Shown piece after piece: positions 55,719-64,000 of a stretch of DNA of 64,000 nucleotides. Under the pieces are notes generated by a model. It was not told the origin of the DNA. It worked only from the letters and a program-made list of their open reading frames with translations, and searched no databases. Made by a program: the position numbers and the translations under genes. Positions within the stretch are counted from its first letter, which is position 1. Every line of letters starts with the position of its first letter. Origin of the DNA: Pseudomonas bijieensis (GTDB lineage: Bacteria; Pseudomonadota; Gammaproteobacteria; Pseudomonadales; Pseudomonadaceae); NCBI RefSeq assembly GCF_013347965.1, contig NZ_CP048810.1, positions 3,533,501 through 3,597,500 of the forward strand, read 5' to 3'.

Positions 55719-57359
55719 GTGAGCGAACTCATTCGCGTACCTGACATCGGCAGCGGTGAAGGTGAAGTAATTGAACTGTTTGTGAAGGTCGGCGACCGCA
55801 TCGAAGCCGACCAGAGCATCCTGACACTTGAATCGGACAAGGCCAGCATGGAAGTGCCTGCGCCGAAGGCCGGTGTGATCAAGAGCCTGAAAGTGAAGCT
55901 GGGCGACCGCCTGAAAGAAGGTGACGAGTTGCTGGAGCTGGAAGTCGAGGGCGCCGCCGCGGCGCCTGAAGCGGCCGCACCCGCTGCTGCCCCGGCCGCG
56001 GCTGAAAAGCCTGCCGCCGCACCGGCTGCCGAGGCGGCTCCCGCACCCGCTGCTGCGCCTGCCGCTGCCACGGTCCAGGACATTCATGTCCCGGACATCG
56101 GTTCGTCGGGCAAGGCCAAGATCATCGAAGTGCTGGTCAAGGCTGGCGACACCGTCGAAGCCGACCAGTCGCTGATCACCCTGGAATCCGACAAAGCCAG
56201 CATGGAAATCCCATCGCCGGCCGCCGGTGTGGTGGAAAGCGTCGAGGTCAAGCTGGACGACGAAGTCGGCACTGGCGACCTGATCCTGAAGCTGAAAGTA
56301 GCGGGCGCCTCGGCACCTGCCGCGCCAGCCCCAGCCGCTGCGCCTGCCGCCAAGACTGAAGCAGCTCCAGCGCCAGCCGCCGCGCCTGCGGCCAAGGCCG
56401 AAGCGGCTCCTGCGCCTGTTGCCGCCGCGCCTGCGCCAAGCGGTGCCAAAGTGCATGCCGGTCCTGCGGTGCGTCAGTTGGCCCGTGAATTCGGCGTCGA
56501 GCTGTCTGCCGTTGGCCCGAGTGGTCCACACGGTCGCGTGCTGAAGGAAGATGTGCAGGCCTACGTCAAGGCCATGATGCAGAAGGCCAAGAACGCACCG
56601 GCCGAAGGCGCCACTGGCGGCGCGGGCATTCCGCCGATCCCGGCGGTAGACTTCAGCCGCTTCGGCGAAACCGAAGAAGTGGCCATGACTCGCCTGATGC
56701 AGATCGGCGCGTCGAGCCTGCATCGCAGCTGGCTGAACATTCCCCACGTGACTCAGTTCGACCAGGCCGACATCACCGAGCTGGAAGCCTTCCGCGTCGC
56801 CCAGAAAGCCGTGGCGGAAAAGGCCGGTGTGAAGCTGACCGTGCTGCCGCTGTTGCTCAAGGCCTGTGCGCACCTGCTCAAGGAACTGCCGGATTTCAAC
56901 AGCTCCCTGGCGCCAAGCGGCAAGGCAGTGATCCGCAAGAAATACGTACACATCGGCTTTGCCGTCGACACCCCGGAAGGCCTGCTGGTACCGGTCATCC
57001 GCAACGTCGACCAGAAGAGCCTGCTGCAACTGGCTGGCGAAGCCGCTGCCCTGGCCGAAAAAGCCCGGAACAAAAAGCTCACCGCCGACGACATGCAGGG
57101 CGCCTGCTTCACCATCTCCAGCCTCGGCCACATTGGCGGCACCGGCTTCACGCCGATCGTCAACGCGCCGGAAGTGGCGATCCTGGGTGTTTCCAAGGCC
57201 ACCATCCAGCCTGTCTGGGATGGTAAAGCCTTCCAGCCGAAGCTGATGCTGCCACTGTCGCTGTCCTACGATCACCGTGTGATCAACGGCGCCGCCGCCG
57301 CACGCTTCACCAAGCGTCTGAGCGACCTGCTGGGCGACATCCGTACCATCCTGCTGTAA
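55719..57359 (+). CDS. aceF: Pyruvate dehydrogenase E2 component (dihydrolipoyl acetyltransferase)
   Basis: AceF forms the core of the pyruvate dehydrogenase complex. The 546-residue protein has two lipoyl domains with DKASME around the lipoyl lysine (about residues 41 and 158). Ala/Pro-rich linkers join them, and a peripheral subunit-binding segment (VRQLAREFGVEL, about 250) follows. The C-terminal catalytic domain has DHRVING (about 517). The start is GTG at 55719 behind GAGGAGA. No lpd gene follows in the window, so E3 must be supplied elsewhere. Confidence 0.98.
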   Translation: MSELIRVPDIGSGEGEVIELFVKVGDRIEADQSILTLESDKASMEVPAPKAGVIKSLKVKLGDRLKEGDELLELEVEGAAAAPEAAAPAAAPAAAEKPAAAPAAEAAPAPAAAPAAATVQDIHVPDIGSSGKAKIIEVLVKAGDTVEADQSLITLESDKASMEIPSPAAGVVESVEVKLDDEVGTGDLILKLKVAGASAPAAPAPAAAPAAKTEAAPAPAAAPAAKAEAAPAPVAAAPAPSGAKVHAGPAVRQLAREFGVELSAVGPSGPHGRVLKEDVQAYVKAMMQKAKNAPAEGATGGAGIPPIPAVDFSRFGETEEVAMTRLMQIGASSLHRSWLNIPHVTQFDQADITELEAFRVAQKAVAEKAGVKLTVLPLLLKACAHLLKELPDFNSSLAPSGKAVIRKKYVHIGFAVDTPEGLLVPVIRNVDQKSLLQLAGEAAALAEKARNKKLTADDMQGACFTISSLGHIGGTGFTPIVNAPEVAILGVSKATIQPVWDGKAFQPKLMLPLSLSYDHRVINGAAAARFTKRLSDLLGDIRTILL

Positions 57360-57367
57360 CACCGGGC

Positions 57368-57389
57368 GGCCCTCCCTTTGCGGAGGGCC
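57368..57389 (+). terminator. Hairpin after aceF
   Basis: GGCCCTCC and GGAGGGCC form a perfect 8-bp stem nine bases after the aceF stop, without a U-run. It precedes the stronger terminator at 57431 and may protect the 3' end. Confidence 0.45.
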
Positions 57390-57430
57390 ATCCGGACCGC
57401 TGTTTTCCGAGCGCCACGCTCGTACCTCAA

Positions 57431-57457
57431 CCCCGCCCGTTTGGCGGGGCTTTTTTT
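57431..57457 (+). terminator. Rho-independent terminator for aceEF
   Basis: CCCCGCC and GGCGGGG pair around CGTTT... and are followed by seven T's (57451-57457). Confidence 0.9.
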
Positions 57458-57492
57458 GCCTGCCATTCAAGCCAGTCAGCAGGCCGGGCGCT

Positions 57493-57523
57493 TCTGTGGG
57501 AGCGAGCCTGCTCGCGATAGCGG
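57493..57523. repeat. Single REP element
   Basis: TCTGTGGGAGCGAGCC...CTCGCGATAGCGG matches the REP core, without an inverted partner, just after the aceEF terminator. Confidence 0.8.
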
Positions 57524-57565
57524 TATGCCAGACATCCCAGCACTTTTCCTACCCCGCAAGTTTTA

Positions 57566-57591
57566 AATGACTACGCCCCCTATTAGTCATT
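57566..57591. promoter_or_regulatory. Inverted repeat upstream of the PhoD-type gene
   Basis: AATGACTA (57566-57573) and TAGTCATT (57584-57591) are perfect 8-bp inverted repeats around CGCCCCCTAT. The site lies about 120-145 bases before the phosphatase start and could be an operator. No known regulator motif was matched. Confidence 0.5.
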
Positions 57592-57709
57592 ACCCACAAC
57601 CTGTGCCCCCTCCCCTCTCGATATTTATGACGCGCGGCGCTTTAGCATCAAACCGCCAAGGCAACTTGATGCTTACCCCCACCGATTACAACTTCGAATG
57701 GATTCGAAC

Positions 57710-59101
57710 ATGTTCAAACCTACCGTCGGCCCCATCGTCGGCCACACGACAACGGATCACGCTCGGATATTCCTGCGAGGCGATCTCGACAACAACCTGG
57801 TATTCGCCGGAGTTCGCCACAGGCGCCAAGGTGATCCCCACTGGTCGAAAGGGCATTTCGTCCAACTGAAGGCCTACCGCGACATGTCCGATGTCATCGT
57901 GTTGAAAGGCCTGCAACCCGACACCGCCTACGAATACCAGGCCGGCTGGTTCAGCCCCCTTAGCCCCACCCATACTGTGGAAACCGTCCAGGAACTGCCG
58001 CTGCAATGGCCCCGCAACACTTACTGCTTCCGAACGCCGGCCAGCAGAACCAACGCACCGCGCGCTTACATCGTGGGTTCTTGTCGCTACTTGCGAATCG
58101 CCGCCCGCACCCCGTTGTTACCCGGGCTTGGGGACCGCACCTTTGCCGGTATCAATCGCATCGTGGCACAGGCCAACCCGCCGATCAGCGCAGTGTTAAT
58201 GATCGGTGACCAGGTTTATCTCGATGACCTTAACGTCATCGGCCCGGACCGAATCTATAAGAACATTCTCTTCAGGTACCGTGCGGTGTTTACCCAGCCG
58301 CACATCAGGAAGTTAATGTCGGGCATCCCTACCTACATGATCCTCGACGACCATGAAATCGAAGACAACTGGCCCGCCAGGAAAACCGTCAACGACGACG
58401 TTCTATACGCAAATGCCATGGACGCTTATGGGCTTTATCAGGCCAGCCATGGGCCCGCCCATGAACTGTCGGGCGACGGAAGATTAAACAAGTCGTTAAC
58501 GCACTACTGGTACATCCTCACTCACGGCGATATCCAATGGTTCGTCACCGACAGCCGGACGCAACGCAATCTGTCGGCGGACGACCGACGCATCCTCGAC
58601 GAGGAACAGGAACAGTCTTTGCTCCAATGGCTCATCGACAGCCCCGCCCGGGTCAAACTCATCGTGACCAGCGTCATGTTCTTCCCTGACAGCAAGCACA
58701 ATGACGGCGATGCCTGGCAGGCCTTCCCCGAACAACGCCTGCGCCTGCTGGAAACCATTCGCCACCATCGGATCAAAAACGTGGTTTTCGTCTCGGGCGA
58801 TGTCCACGGCTCCATGACCAGCCGATTGCGTCACAGCGAGGATCCTGATTTCGAGGTCAACACCGTGGTTTCCTCGCCGTTCTACAACAGCAAATTGCTG
58901 CCTTTTGCAAAAGCCTCGGATTTTATTTTCCACAGGCCCATGGCCCGCACCAAAAGCGGTCAGTATCGCTATGAACTGACCAGCAAAGTGGTGAGCCAAG
59001 ACAACTTCGCCCGCCTGCATGTCACGGCGCAGAGCCTTCAAGTCACTTTCCACGACCGGGACGGCGCCCCCTTGCAGAGCGTCGATATACCACTGCAATG
59101 A
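57710..59101 (+). CDS. PhoD-type alkaline phosphatase/phosphodiesterase
   Basis: This 463-residue metallophosphoesterase of the PhoD family has an N-terminal fibronectin-like segment (about 1-110) and the catalytic motifs GSCRYL, IGDQVYLDD, LDDHEIEDNW and SGDVHGS. No signal peptide is seen, unlike Tat-exported PhoD. ATG at 57710 (MFKPTVGPIVG) has GGA seven bases upstream; ATG at 57698 is four codons earlier with no Shine-Dalgarno. It sits between aceF and dipA, which I recall as adjacent in P. aeruginosa, so it may be an insertion. The substrate is unknown. Confidence 0.88.
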   Translation: MFKPTVGPIVGHTTTDHARIFLRGDLDNNLVFAGVRHRRQGDPHWSKGHFVQLKAYRDMSDVIVLKGLQPDTAYEYQAGWFSPLSPTHTVETVQELPLQWPRNTYCFRTPASRTNAPRAYIVGSCRYLRIAARTPLLPGLGDRTFAGINRIVAQANPPISAVLMIGDQVYLDDLNVIGPDRIYKNILFRYRAVFTQPHIRKLMSGIPTYMILDDHEIEDNWPARKTVNDDVLYANAMDAYGLYQASHGPAHELSGDGRLNKSLTHYWYILTHGDIQWFVTDSRTQRNLSADDRRILDEEQEQSLLQWLIDSPARVKLIVTSVMFFPDSKHNDGDAWQAFPEQRLRLLETIRHHRIKNVVFVSGDVHGSMTSRLRHSEDPDFEVNTVVSSPFYNSKLLPFAKASDFIFHRPMARTKSGQYRYELTSKVVSQDNFARLHVTAQSLQVTFHDRDGAPLQSVDIPLQ

Positions 59102-59295
59102 CAGGCACTGGTACCTTCCATGGCCTCTGATCGGTCGGCGACTGGAGAAATCCCCTCGTCGGCCGATAAAAGGTTTATAGCACTTGGCCTTCATCTCTCT
59201 TGTCAGCCAGTGCCGCAATGATGCAACCTTGCGCCAATCCGTAATAACGAGGGCGTCAGCCCGGCGCGATCAGCATTTTCGAAGCGAGTTTCCCC

Positions 59296-61989
59296 ATGAA
59301 AAGCCAACCCGATGCCGCCAGCCGTATGGCGGCCGAGGTAGTGACGCAGTTACCGGTGCCCTCGCGGCTCGGTATGCTGCGTTTCGAACGGCTGAATGAA
59401 GCAAGCTGGGCGCTGTTGTTCCTCGACCCCAACTGCGAGCGATACTTCGGCCTGCCGGCGGTAGAGCTGTGCTCGCTGGTCAGTGCGCCCTATGCCAGCC
59501 TGATGGAGCCCGAAGCGCGCTATCAGTTGCATGACGCCATCCAGCAGCAACTGGCCCAGGCCTCGCATTACCAGATTCGCTACACGCTACACACCGCCAA
59601 AGGCCCGATGAACGTGCTGGAAACCGGTGAGGCCTATAAGCAACACAATCGTCATCTGCTGCGCGGTTTCCTGCTGGCGGTGGACAATTTGCTGCAAGGC
59701 GAACCCTCCATGCCGGCCCTGGACCTGGAAACCCAGAATTCACGCTTGCAGATCGCCCTGGAACTGAACCAGCGCGCCCAGCAAGAACAGCTCCAGCATC
59801 TGGACCGGGTGCGAGCCCAGCAAGACCTGATTCTGCTGCTGACCCGTCAACGCTACAGCGCCAACAATTCCCTGCTCGAAGCGGCCGAACTCATCACCCG
59901 CAGCGCCTGTGACATCTACCAGATCGACTGCGCCAGTATCTGGAACCTGGACGACGGCAAACTGGTACCGATCTCCGCCTACAACCGCGCTTCCCAGGAG
60001 TATTTCCTGCCGGAGGTGATCGACGCCAACGACTTTCCCGACTACATGGAGGCGTTGCAGACCTGCCGCGCCATCGACGCTCACAACGCGATGCGCGACC
60101 CGCGCACCCGGGAAATGGCCGAGAGCCTGCGCGCCCGCGACGTCAACGCCATTCTCGACGCCAGCATTCGTATCGACGGCCAGGTAGTCGGCGTACTGTG
60201 CCTGGAACAGGTCGGCGTCACCCGAGCCTGGCAATCGGACGAAATCGCCTTCGCCGGTGAACTGGCCGACCAGTTCGCCCAGGTCATCAACAACCACAAT
60301 CGACGAACCGCGACCAGCGCCCTGCACTTGTTCCAGCGCGCCGTGGAACAGAGCGCCAATGCGTTCCTGCTGGTCAATTGCGACGGTGTGGTGGAGTACG
60401 TCAACCCAAGCTTCACCGCGATCACCCAGTACACCACCGAGGAAGTCCACGGCCAACGCCTCTCGGAACTGCCGGCCCTGGAGAACCTCAGCGAACTGCT
60501 GTTCGACGCGCCATCGGCGCTGGCCCAGAGCAACAGTTGGCAGGGCGAATTCAAGAGCCGGCGCAAAAACCTGGAACCCTACTGGGGCCAGTTGTCGATT
60601 TCCAAGGTCTACGGCGACAACCGCGAACTGACGCACTACATCGGCATCTACGAAGACATCACCCAGACCAAGTTGGCCCAGCAGCGCATCGAGCGCCTGG
60701 CCTACACCGACAACCTGACCAACCTGGGCAACCGTCCGGCGTTCATCCGCAACCTCGATGAACGCTTCGCCCGGGACAGTGATTCGCCCATCAGCCTGCT
60801 GCTGGTGGACATCGACAACTTCAAGCGCATCAACGACAGCCTTGGCCACCAGACCGGTGACAAGCTGCTGATCAGCCTGGCTCGGCGCCTGCGCAACAGC
60901 CTGAGCCCCAGCGGCAGCCTGGCGCGATTCGCCAGTAACGAATTCGCGGTCCTGCTGGACGACACTGACCTGGAAGCCGGGCAGCAGATCGCCAGCCAAT
61001 TGCTGATGACCCTCGACAAACCCATGTTCGTCGACAACCAACTGATCAGCGTGACCGGCTCCGTGGGCCTGGCCTGCGCTCCGCTGCACGGCCGCGATCC
61101 ACAGACCCTGATGCGCAACGCCGGCCTTGCCCTGCACAAGGCCAAGGCCAACGGCAAACATCAGGTCCAGGTATTCACCGAAGCGCTGAATGCCGAGGCC
61201 AGCTACAAGCTGTTCGTGGAAAACAACCTGCGCCGCGCCTTGACCCAGAACGAACTGGACGTGTTCTACCAACCCAAGTTGTGCTTGCGCAGCGGCCGTC
61301 TGCTGGGCATGGAGGCGTTGCTGCGCTGGAACCATCCGGAAAAGGGCATGATCCGCCCGGACCAGTTCATCAGCGTGGCCGAAGAAACCGGGCTGATCAT
61401 CCCTATCGGTAAATGGATCGCCCGCCAGGCCTGCCGCATGAGCAAGCAATTGACCGCCGCCGGCCTGGGCAACCTGCAAGTGGCGATCAACCTGTCGCCC
61501 AAGCAGTTCTCCGACCCCGACCTGGTCGCCTCCATCGCCAGTATCCTCAAGGAGGAACAGCTGCCGGCCCGGCTGCTGGAACTGGAGCTGACCGAAGGCC
61601 TGTTGCTGGAAGCCACTGAAGACACCCACTTGCAGCTCGACCAGCTCAAGCGCCTGGGGCTGACCCTGGCGATGGACGACTTCGGCACCGGTTACTCGTC
61701 CCTGAGCTACCTGAAGAAATTCCCGATCGACATCATCAAGATCGATCGCAGCTTCATCCATGAGATCCCGGACAACCAGGACGACATGGAAATCACCTCG
61801 GCGGTGATCGCCATGGCCCACAACCTGAAACTCAAGGTCGTGGCCGAAGGCATCGAAACCGCCCAGCAGTTGGCATTCCTAAGGCGTCACCGCTGCGATG
61901 TCGGCCAGGGCTACCTGTTCGACCGCCCGATCCCCGGCGCCGAGCTGATCGAAAAGCTCAAGCGCTACCCCCGCGGGCCGCTCGTCTGA
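59296..61989 (+). CDS. dipA: c-di-GMP phosphodiesterase DipA (GAF-PAS-GGDEF-EAL)
   Basis: This 897-residue signalling protein has a GAF domain (about 180-335), a PAS domain (about 346-465), a GGDEF domain and an EAL domain (from about 655). The GGDEF active site reads ASNEF (about 545), so cyclase activity is unlikely. The EAL domain keeps EALLRW and DDFGTGYSSL, so c-di-GMP breakdown is expected. The place next to aceEF and msrA matches PA5017 (dipA/pch), which affects chemotaxis and biofilm dispersal. No membrane helix is seen. The first 194 bases upstream hold nothing recognisable. Confidence 0.95.
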   Translation: MKSQPDAASRMAAEVVTQLPVPSRLGMLRFERLNEASWALLFLDPNCERYFGLPAVELCSLVSAPYASLMEPEARYQLHDAIQQQLAQASHYQIRYTLHTAKGPMNVLETGEAYKQHNRHLLRGFLLAVDNLLQGEPSMPALDLETQNSRLQIALELNQRAQQEQLQHLDRVRAQQDLILLLTRQRYSANNSLLEAAELITRSACDIYQIDCASIWNLDDGKLVPISAYNRASQEYFLPEVIDANDFPDYMEALQTCRAIDAHNAMRDPRTREMAESLRARDVNAILDASIRIDGQVVGVLCLEQVGVTRAWQSDEIAFAGELADQFAQVINNHNRRTATSALHLFQRAVEQSANAFLLVNCDGVVEYVNPSFTAITQYTTEEVHGQRLSELPALENLSELLFDAPSALAQSNSWQGEFKSRRKNLEPYWGQLSISKVYGDNRELTHYIGIYEDITQTKLAQQRIERLAYTDNLTNLGNRPAFIRNLDERFARDSDSPISLLLVDIDNFKRINDSLGHQTGDKLLISLARRLRNSLSPSGSLARFASNEFAVLLDDTDLEAGQQIASQLLMTLDKPMFVDNQLISVTGSVGLACAPLHGRDPQTLMRNAGLALHKAKANGKHQVQVFTEALNAEASYKLFVENNLRRALTQNELDVFYQPKLCLRSGRLLGMEALLRWNHPEKGMIRPDQFISVAEETGLIIPIGKWIARQACRMSKQLTAAGLGNLQVAINLSPKQFSDPDLVASIASILKEEQLPARLLELELTEGLLLEATEDTHLQLDQLKRLGLTLAMDDFGTGYSSLSYLKKFPIDIIKIDRSFIHEIPDNQDDMEITSAVIAMAHNLKLKVVAEGIETAQQLAFLRRHRCDVGQGYLFDRPIPGAELIEKLKRYPRGPLV

Positions 61990-62107
61990 CGGCCTTGCCT
62001 GCCCCTACGTCCATCCCCTCGTCAACGCTGTGTCTTTCTTAACTAACCGGCATTGGGCACACTGACGGTCTATTTCGCTCAACCCAATCTGACTGAGAGG
62101 ACTGATG

Positions 62108-62755
62108 ATGGTCTTGCGCTCGGAAATCCTGGTGAACAAAAACGTGCTCCCTACTCAAGAACAAGCCCTGCCTGGCCGTGAAACCCCAATGACCGTGCCG
62201 GAAAAACACTTCGTACTCGACGCGCCGCTGCTGGGCCCGTTTGCCATGGACGTGGATTTCGCGATCTTTGGCCTGGGCTGCTTCTGGGGTGCGGAACGCA
62301 AGTTCTGGCAGCGCGAAGGCGTGGTCAGCACGGCGGTGGGTTACGCCGGCGGCTTCACGCCAAACCCGACGTATGAAGAAGTCTGTTCGGGCCTTACCGG
62401 CCACAGCGAGGTGGTACTGGTGGTCTATGAGCCGGCAAAAGTCAGCTACGACCAGCTTCTGAAAATGTTCTGGGAACTGCACAACCCGACCCAGGGCATG
62501 CGCCAGGGCAATGACATCGGTACCCAATACCGCTCGGTGATCTATGCCACCAACCCGGCTCAACTGGCGGCGGCCAAACACAGCGAGCAAGTATTCCAGG
62601 CTGAGTTGACCAAGGCAGGCAAAGGCACCATCACGACCGAAATCGAAGAAGCACCGACGTTCTACTTCGCCGAGGCCTACCACCAGCAGTATCTGGCGAA
62701 AAACCCGGAAGGCTATTGCGGGATTGGCGGGACCGGCGTGACGTGCCCGATCTGA
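62108..62755 (+). CDS. msrA: Peptide methionine sulfoxide reductase MsrA
   Basis: MsrA repairs methionine-S-sulfoxide. The catalytic motif [11 protein letters not shown] places the nucleophile near residue 57. [18 protein letters not shown] and resolving cysteines near the end ([12 protein letters not shown]) follow. The 215-residue length is normal for the longer Gram-negative form. Tandem ATG codons lie at 62105 and 62108; the second has better spacing from GAGAGG. Confidence 0.97.
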   Translation: MVLRSEILVNKNVLPTQEQALPGRETPMTVPEKHFVLDAPLLGPFAMDVDFAIFGLGCFWGAERKFWQREGVVSTAVGYAGGFTPNPTYEEVCSGLTGHSEVVLVVYEPAKVSYDQLLKMFWELHNPTQGMRQGNDIGTQYRSVIYATNPAQLAAAKHSEQVFQAELTKAGKGTITTEIEEAPTFYFAEAYHQQYLAKNPEGYCGIGGTGVTCPI

Positions 62756-62777
62756 ACCCTCTGTCCTGAAAAAAAGC

Positions 62778-62855
62778 TTCGCGAGCAAGCTCGGCTCCCA
62801 CAGGGATTGGTGGCAGTGCGTCCACATGTGGGAGCGAGCCTGCTCGCGATGGCGG
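62778..62855. repeat. REPIN between msrA and rlmJ
   Basis: Inverted REP cores lie at 62778-62804 and 62827-62855, between the convergent 3' ends of msrA and rlmJ. Confidence 0.88.
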
Positions 62856-62877
62856 CCTTCCAGACGCCATCGGTGCA

Positions 62878-63717
62878 TCAGCTTTCAGCGATCAACCAAT
62901 CCATCTGCCACCCACCTTGGGTCTGCCCCAGTTTTTTCGACAGCCACGGCAGCAGTTCACGCAACTCCTCCTCCAACCCCCACGGCGGATTGGCAATCGC
63001 CAGGCCGGAGCCATTCAGGCTGTTGGGCGTCGCCAGTGGGTGCACCAGCAGCTCCACGCGTAACAGCTTCGGCGCCCCTGTGCCGGCCAGGTCCTGGTAG
63101 AAGCGGCGCAACATCCGCTGGTCCTTCACCGGATACCAGATCGCGGCCACTGTCTGGCGCATCCGGCCAATGGCCTCCTTGAGCGAAGCGGCGCAGCGCT
63201 GCATTTCGTCAAGCTGTTCGAAGGGCGGATCGATCAGCATCAGGGCACGCTTCTCCGCCACCGGCAGCAGTGCTCGCGACACATGCCAACCTTCACCCAG
63301 GTGTACCGCCACGCGACGGTCGCCTTTCATGTTGTCCTTGAGCAATACACCGTCTTCAGGGTGTTTCTCATTGAGCAGCACACGGTCCTGCGACCGGGTC
63401 AGGCGCCGCGCCAGCTCCGGCGAGCCCGGGTAGTAGCGCAACTGCCCGTCCGGGTTCATCTCGTGCAGCACCTTCATGTAATCGGCGGTCAATGGCGGCA
63501 GATCGCTCTCGCCCCACAACCGCGCGATGCCTTCCAGGTACTCACCGGTACGGTTGGCCTGGTCACCCTGCAAGTCGTACAACCCGATGCCCGCATGGGT
63601 ATCGAGGTAAGCGAAGGGTTGCTCCTTGCGCGACATCAAGGCGATGAGGCGGGTCAAGGTCAGGTGTTTGAACACATCGGCGTGATTGCCGGCGTGGAAG
63701 GCGTGGCGATAATTCAT
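62878..63717 (-). CDS. rlmJ: 23S rRNA (adenine2030-N6)-methyltransferase RlmJ
   Basis: RlmJ methylates A2030 of 23S rRNA. The 279-residue protein begins MNYRHAFHAGNHADVFKH, the family signature. It has LDTHAGIGLYDL for AdoMet binding, the catalytic DPPF motif near residue 163, and NPPWGLEEEL near the end. ATG at 63717 is the usual start. It is convergent with msrA. Confidence 0.95.
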   Translation of the reverse strand: MNYRHAFHAGNHADVFKHLTLTRLIALMSRKEQPFAYLDTHAGIGLYDLQGDQANRTGEYLEGIARLWGESDLPPLTADYMKVLHEMNPDGQLRYYPGSPELARRLTRSQDRVLLNEKHPEDGVLLKDNMKGDRRVAVHLGEGWHVSRALLPVAEKRALMLIDPPFEQLDEMQRCAASLKEAIGRMRQTVAAIWYPVKDQRMLRRFYQDLAGTGAPKLLRVELLVHPLATPNSLNGSGLAIANPPWGLEEELRELLPWLSKKLGQTQGGWQMDWLIAES

Positions 63718-63798
63718 GGCGGCTCCTGCGAAGGGCGACGAGTTTACCTCGAAGCGCGTCGGACGTCAGGCGTTCGCAGCCCGGCGGACAGGCCACAA

Positions 63799-63990
63799 TC
63801 AGCCCAGCTCTCGCACCAGATACGCCAGCAATGGCGCCTTTGATGCTTCAACCGACTCCGATCGCTCAAGAAAGTGGGCAATCTTGCTGCGCAGGACGCT
63901 GTCGTCGACGCGCTCGAACAAATACGGATGCTCTTCGCCCAGCCAAGTGAGCAAGTTATCCAACAGACAGTCCGTCGGGACCTCGGCCAT
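63799..63990 (-). CDS. Small hypothetical protein (63 residues)
   Basis: The frame begins at ATG 63990 with GGAG six bases upstream and ends at TGA 63799. The product (MAEVPTDCLLDNLLTWLGEE start) is acidic and probably helical. No family was recognised. It precedes rlmJ on the same strand by about 80 bases. The proximity of the right edge hides any upstream gene. Confidence 0.6.
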   Translation of the reverse strand: MAEVPTDCLLDNLLTWLGEEHPYLFERVDDSVLRSKIAHFLERSESVEASKAPLLAYLVRELG

Positions 63991-64000
63991 TGTCTCCAAC

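Noticed and set aside
55560..57470. 636-codon minus-strand open frame opposite aceF
   Set aside because: Gly/Arg-rich repeats simply mirror the Ala/Pro linkers of AceF.
59740..61821. 693-codon minus-strand open frame opposite dipA
   Set aside because: It is antisense to the GAF-PAS-GGDEF-EAL protein; no family features.

Overview
The window is a GC-rich, densely coded chromosomal segment that reads as a Pseudomonas of the P. fluorescens group. Gene order follows the P. aeruginosa stretch from serB (PA4960) to rlmJ (about PA5019): serB, parC, parE, cpdA, nudF, thiC, opmH, waaA, hldE, msbA, the LPS core cluster, glnE, aceE, aceF, dipA, msrA. The intergenic REP/REPIN repeats built around GTGGGAGCGAGC...GCTCGCGA are also typical of this group. 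These statements rest on family recognition and recalled synteny; no database search was run.

Layout. (1) 1-9943: serB (cut by the left edge), a divergent membrane protein, an orphan PqiC-type lipoprotein, and a tightly overlapped minus-strand operon yqiA-parE-esterase-retropepsin-parC. (2) 10104-12821: an accessory island. Two inverted copies of a ~320-bp repeat flank a DUF6124 gene, and one copy is split by a 1,419-bp IS4-type element with an 11-bp target duplication. The island lies between cpdA and yqiA, neighbours in the recalled reference order. (3) 12825-20958: cpdA, DUF1249, nudF, an RsiV-like lipoprotein, a CytX-type permease, thiC with a TPP riboswitch, and opmH. (4) 21091-26904: waaA, a LysR/SMR divergent pair with a clear operator palindrome, an FAD oxidoreductase, an aldo/keto reductase and a frameshifted conserved gene.

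(5) 27046-49395: the lipopolysaccharide region. It holds hldE (heptose precursor; frameshifted at the 3' end), a cysC plus sulfotransferase pair, msbA, an O-antigen-ligase-like protein, several glycosyltransferases, a PIG-L deacetylase, a Mig-14-like protein, a carbamoyltransferase, and the chain waaF-waaC-waaG-waaP plus three more kinase-like genes. Start and stop codons overlap through most of the waaF and wapH chains, so the products are probably made together to build and decorate the phosphorylated inner core. (6) 49396-63990: tandem REPINs, glnE, the pyruvate dehydrogenase genes aceE and aceF behind twin operator-like palindromes, a PhoD-type phosphatase, dipA, msrA, rlmJ and a small unknown gene.

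Points of most interest: the island splitting a housekeeping operon, the sulfation pair in the LPS region, the paired aceE operators, the structured leader of the DUF6124 gene, a degenerate cyclase-like domain in the serB neighbour, and frame disruptions in three genes that could be real or sequencing errors.
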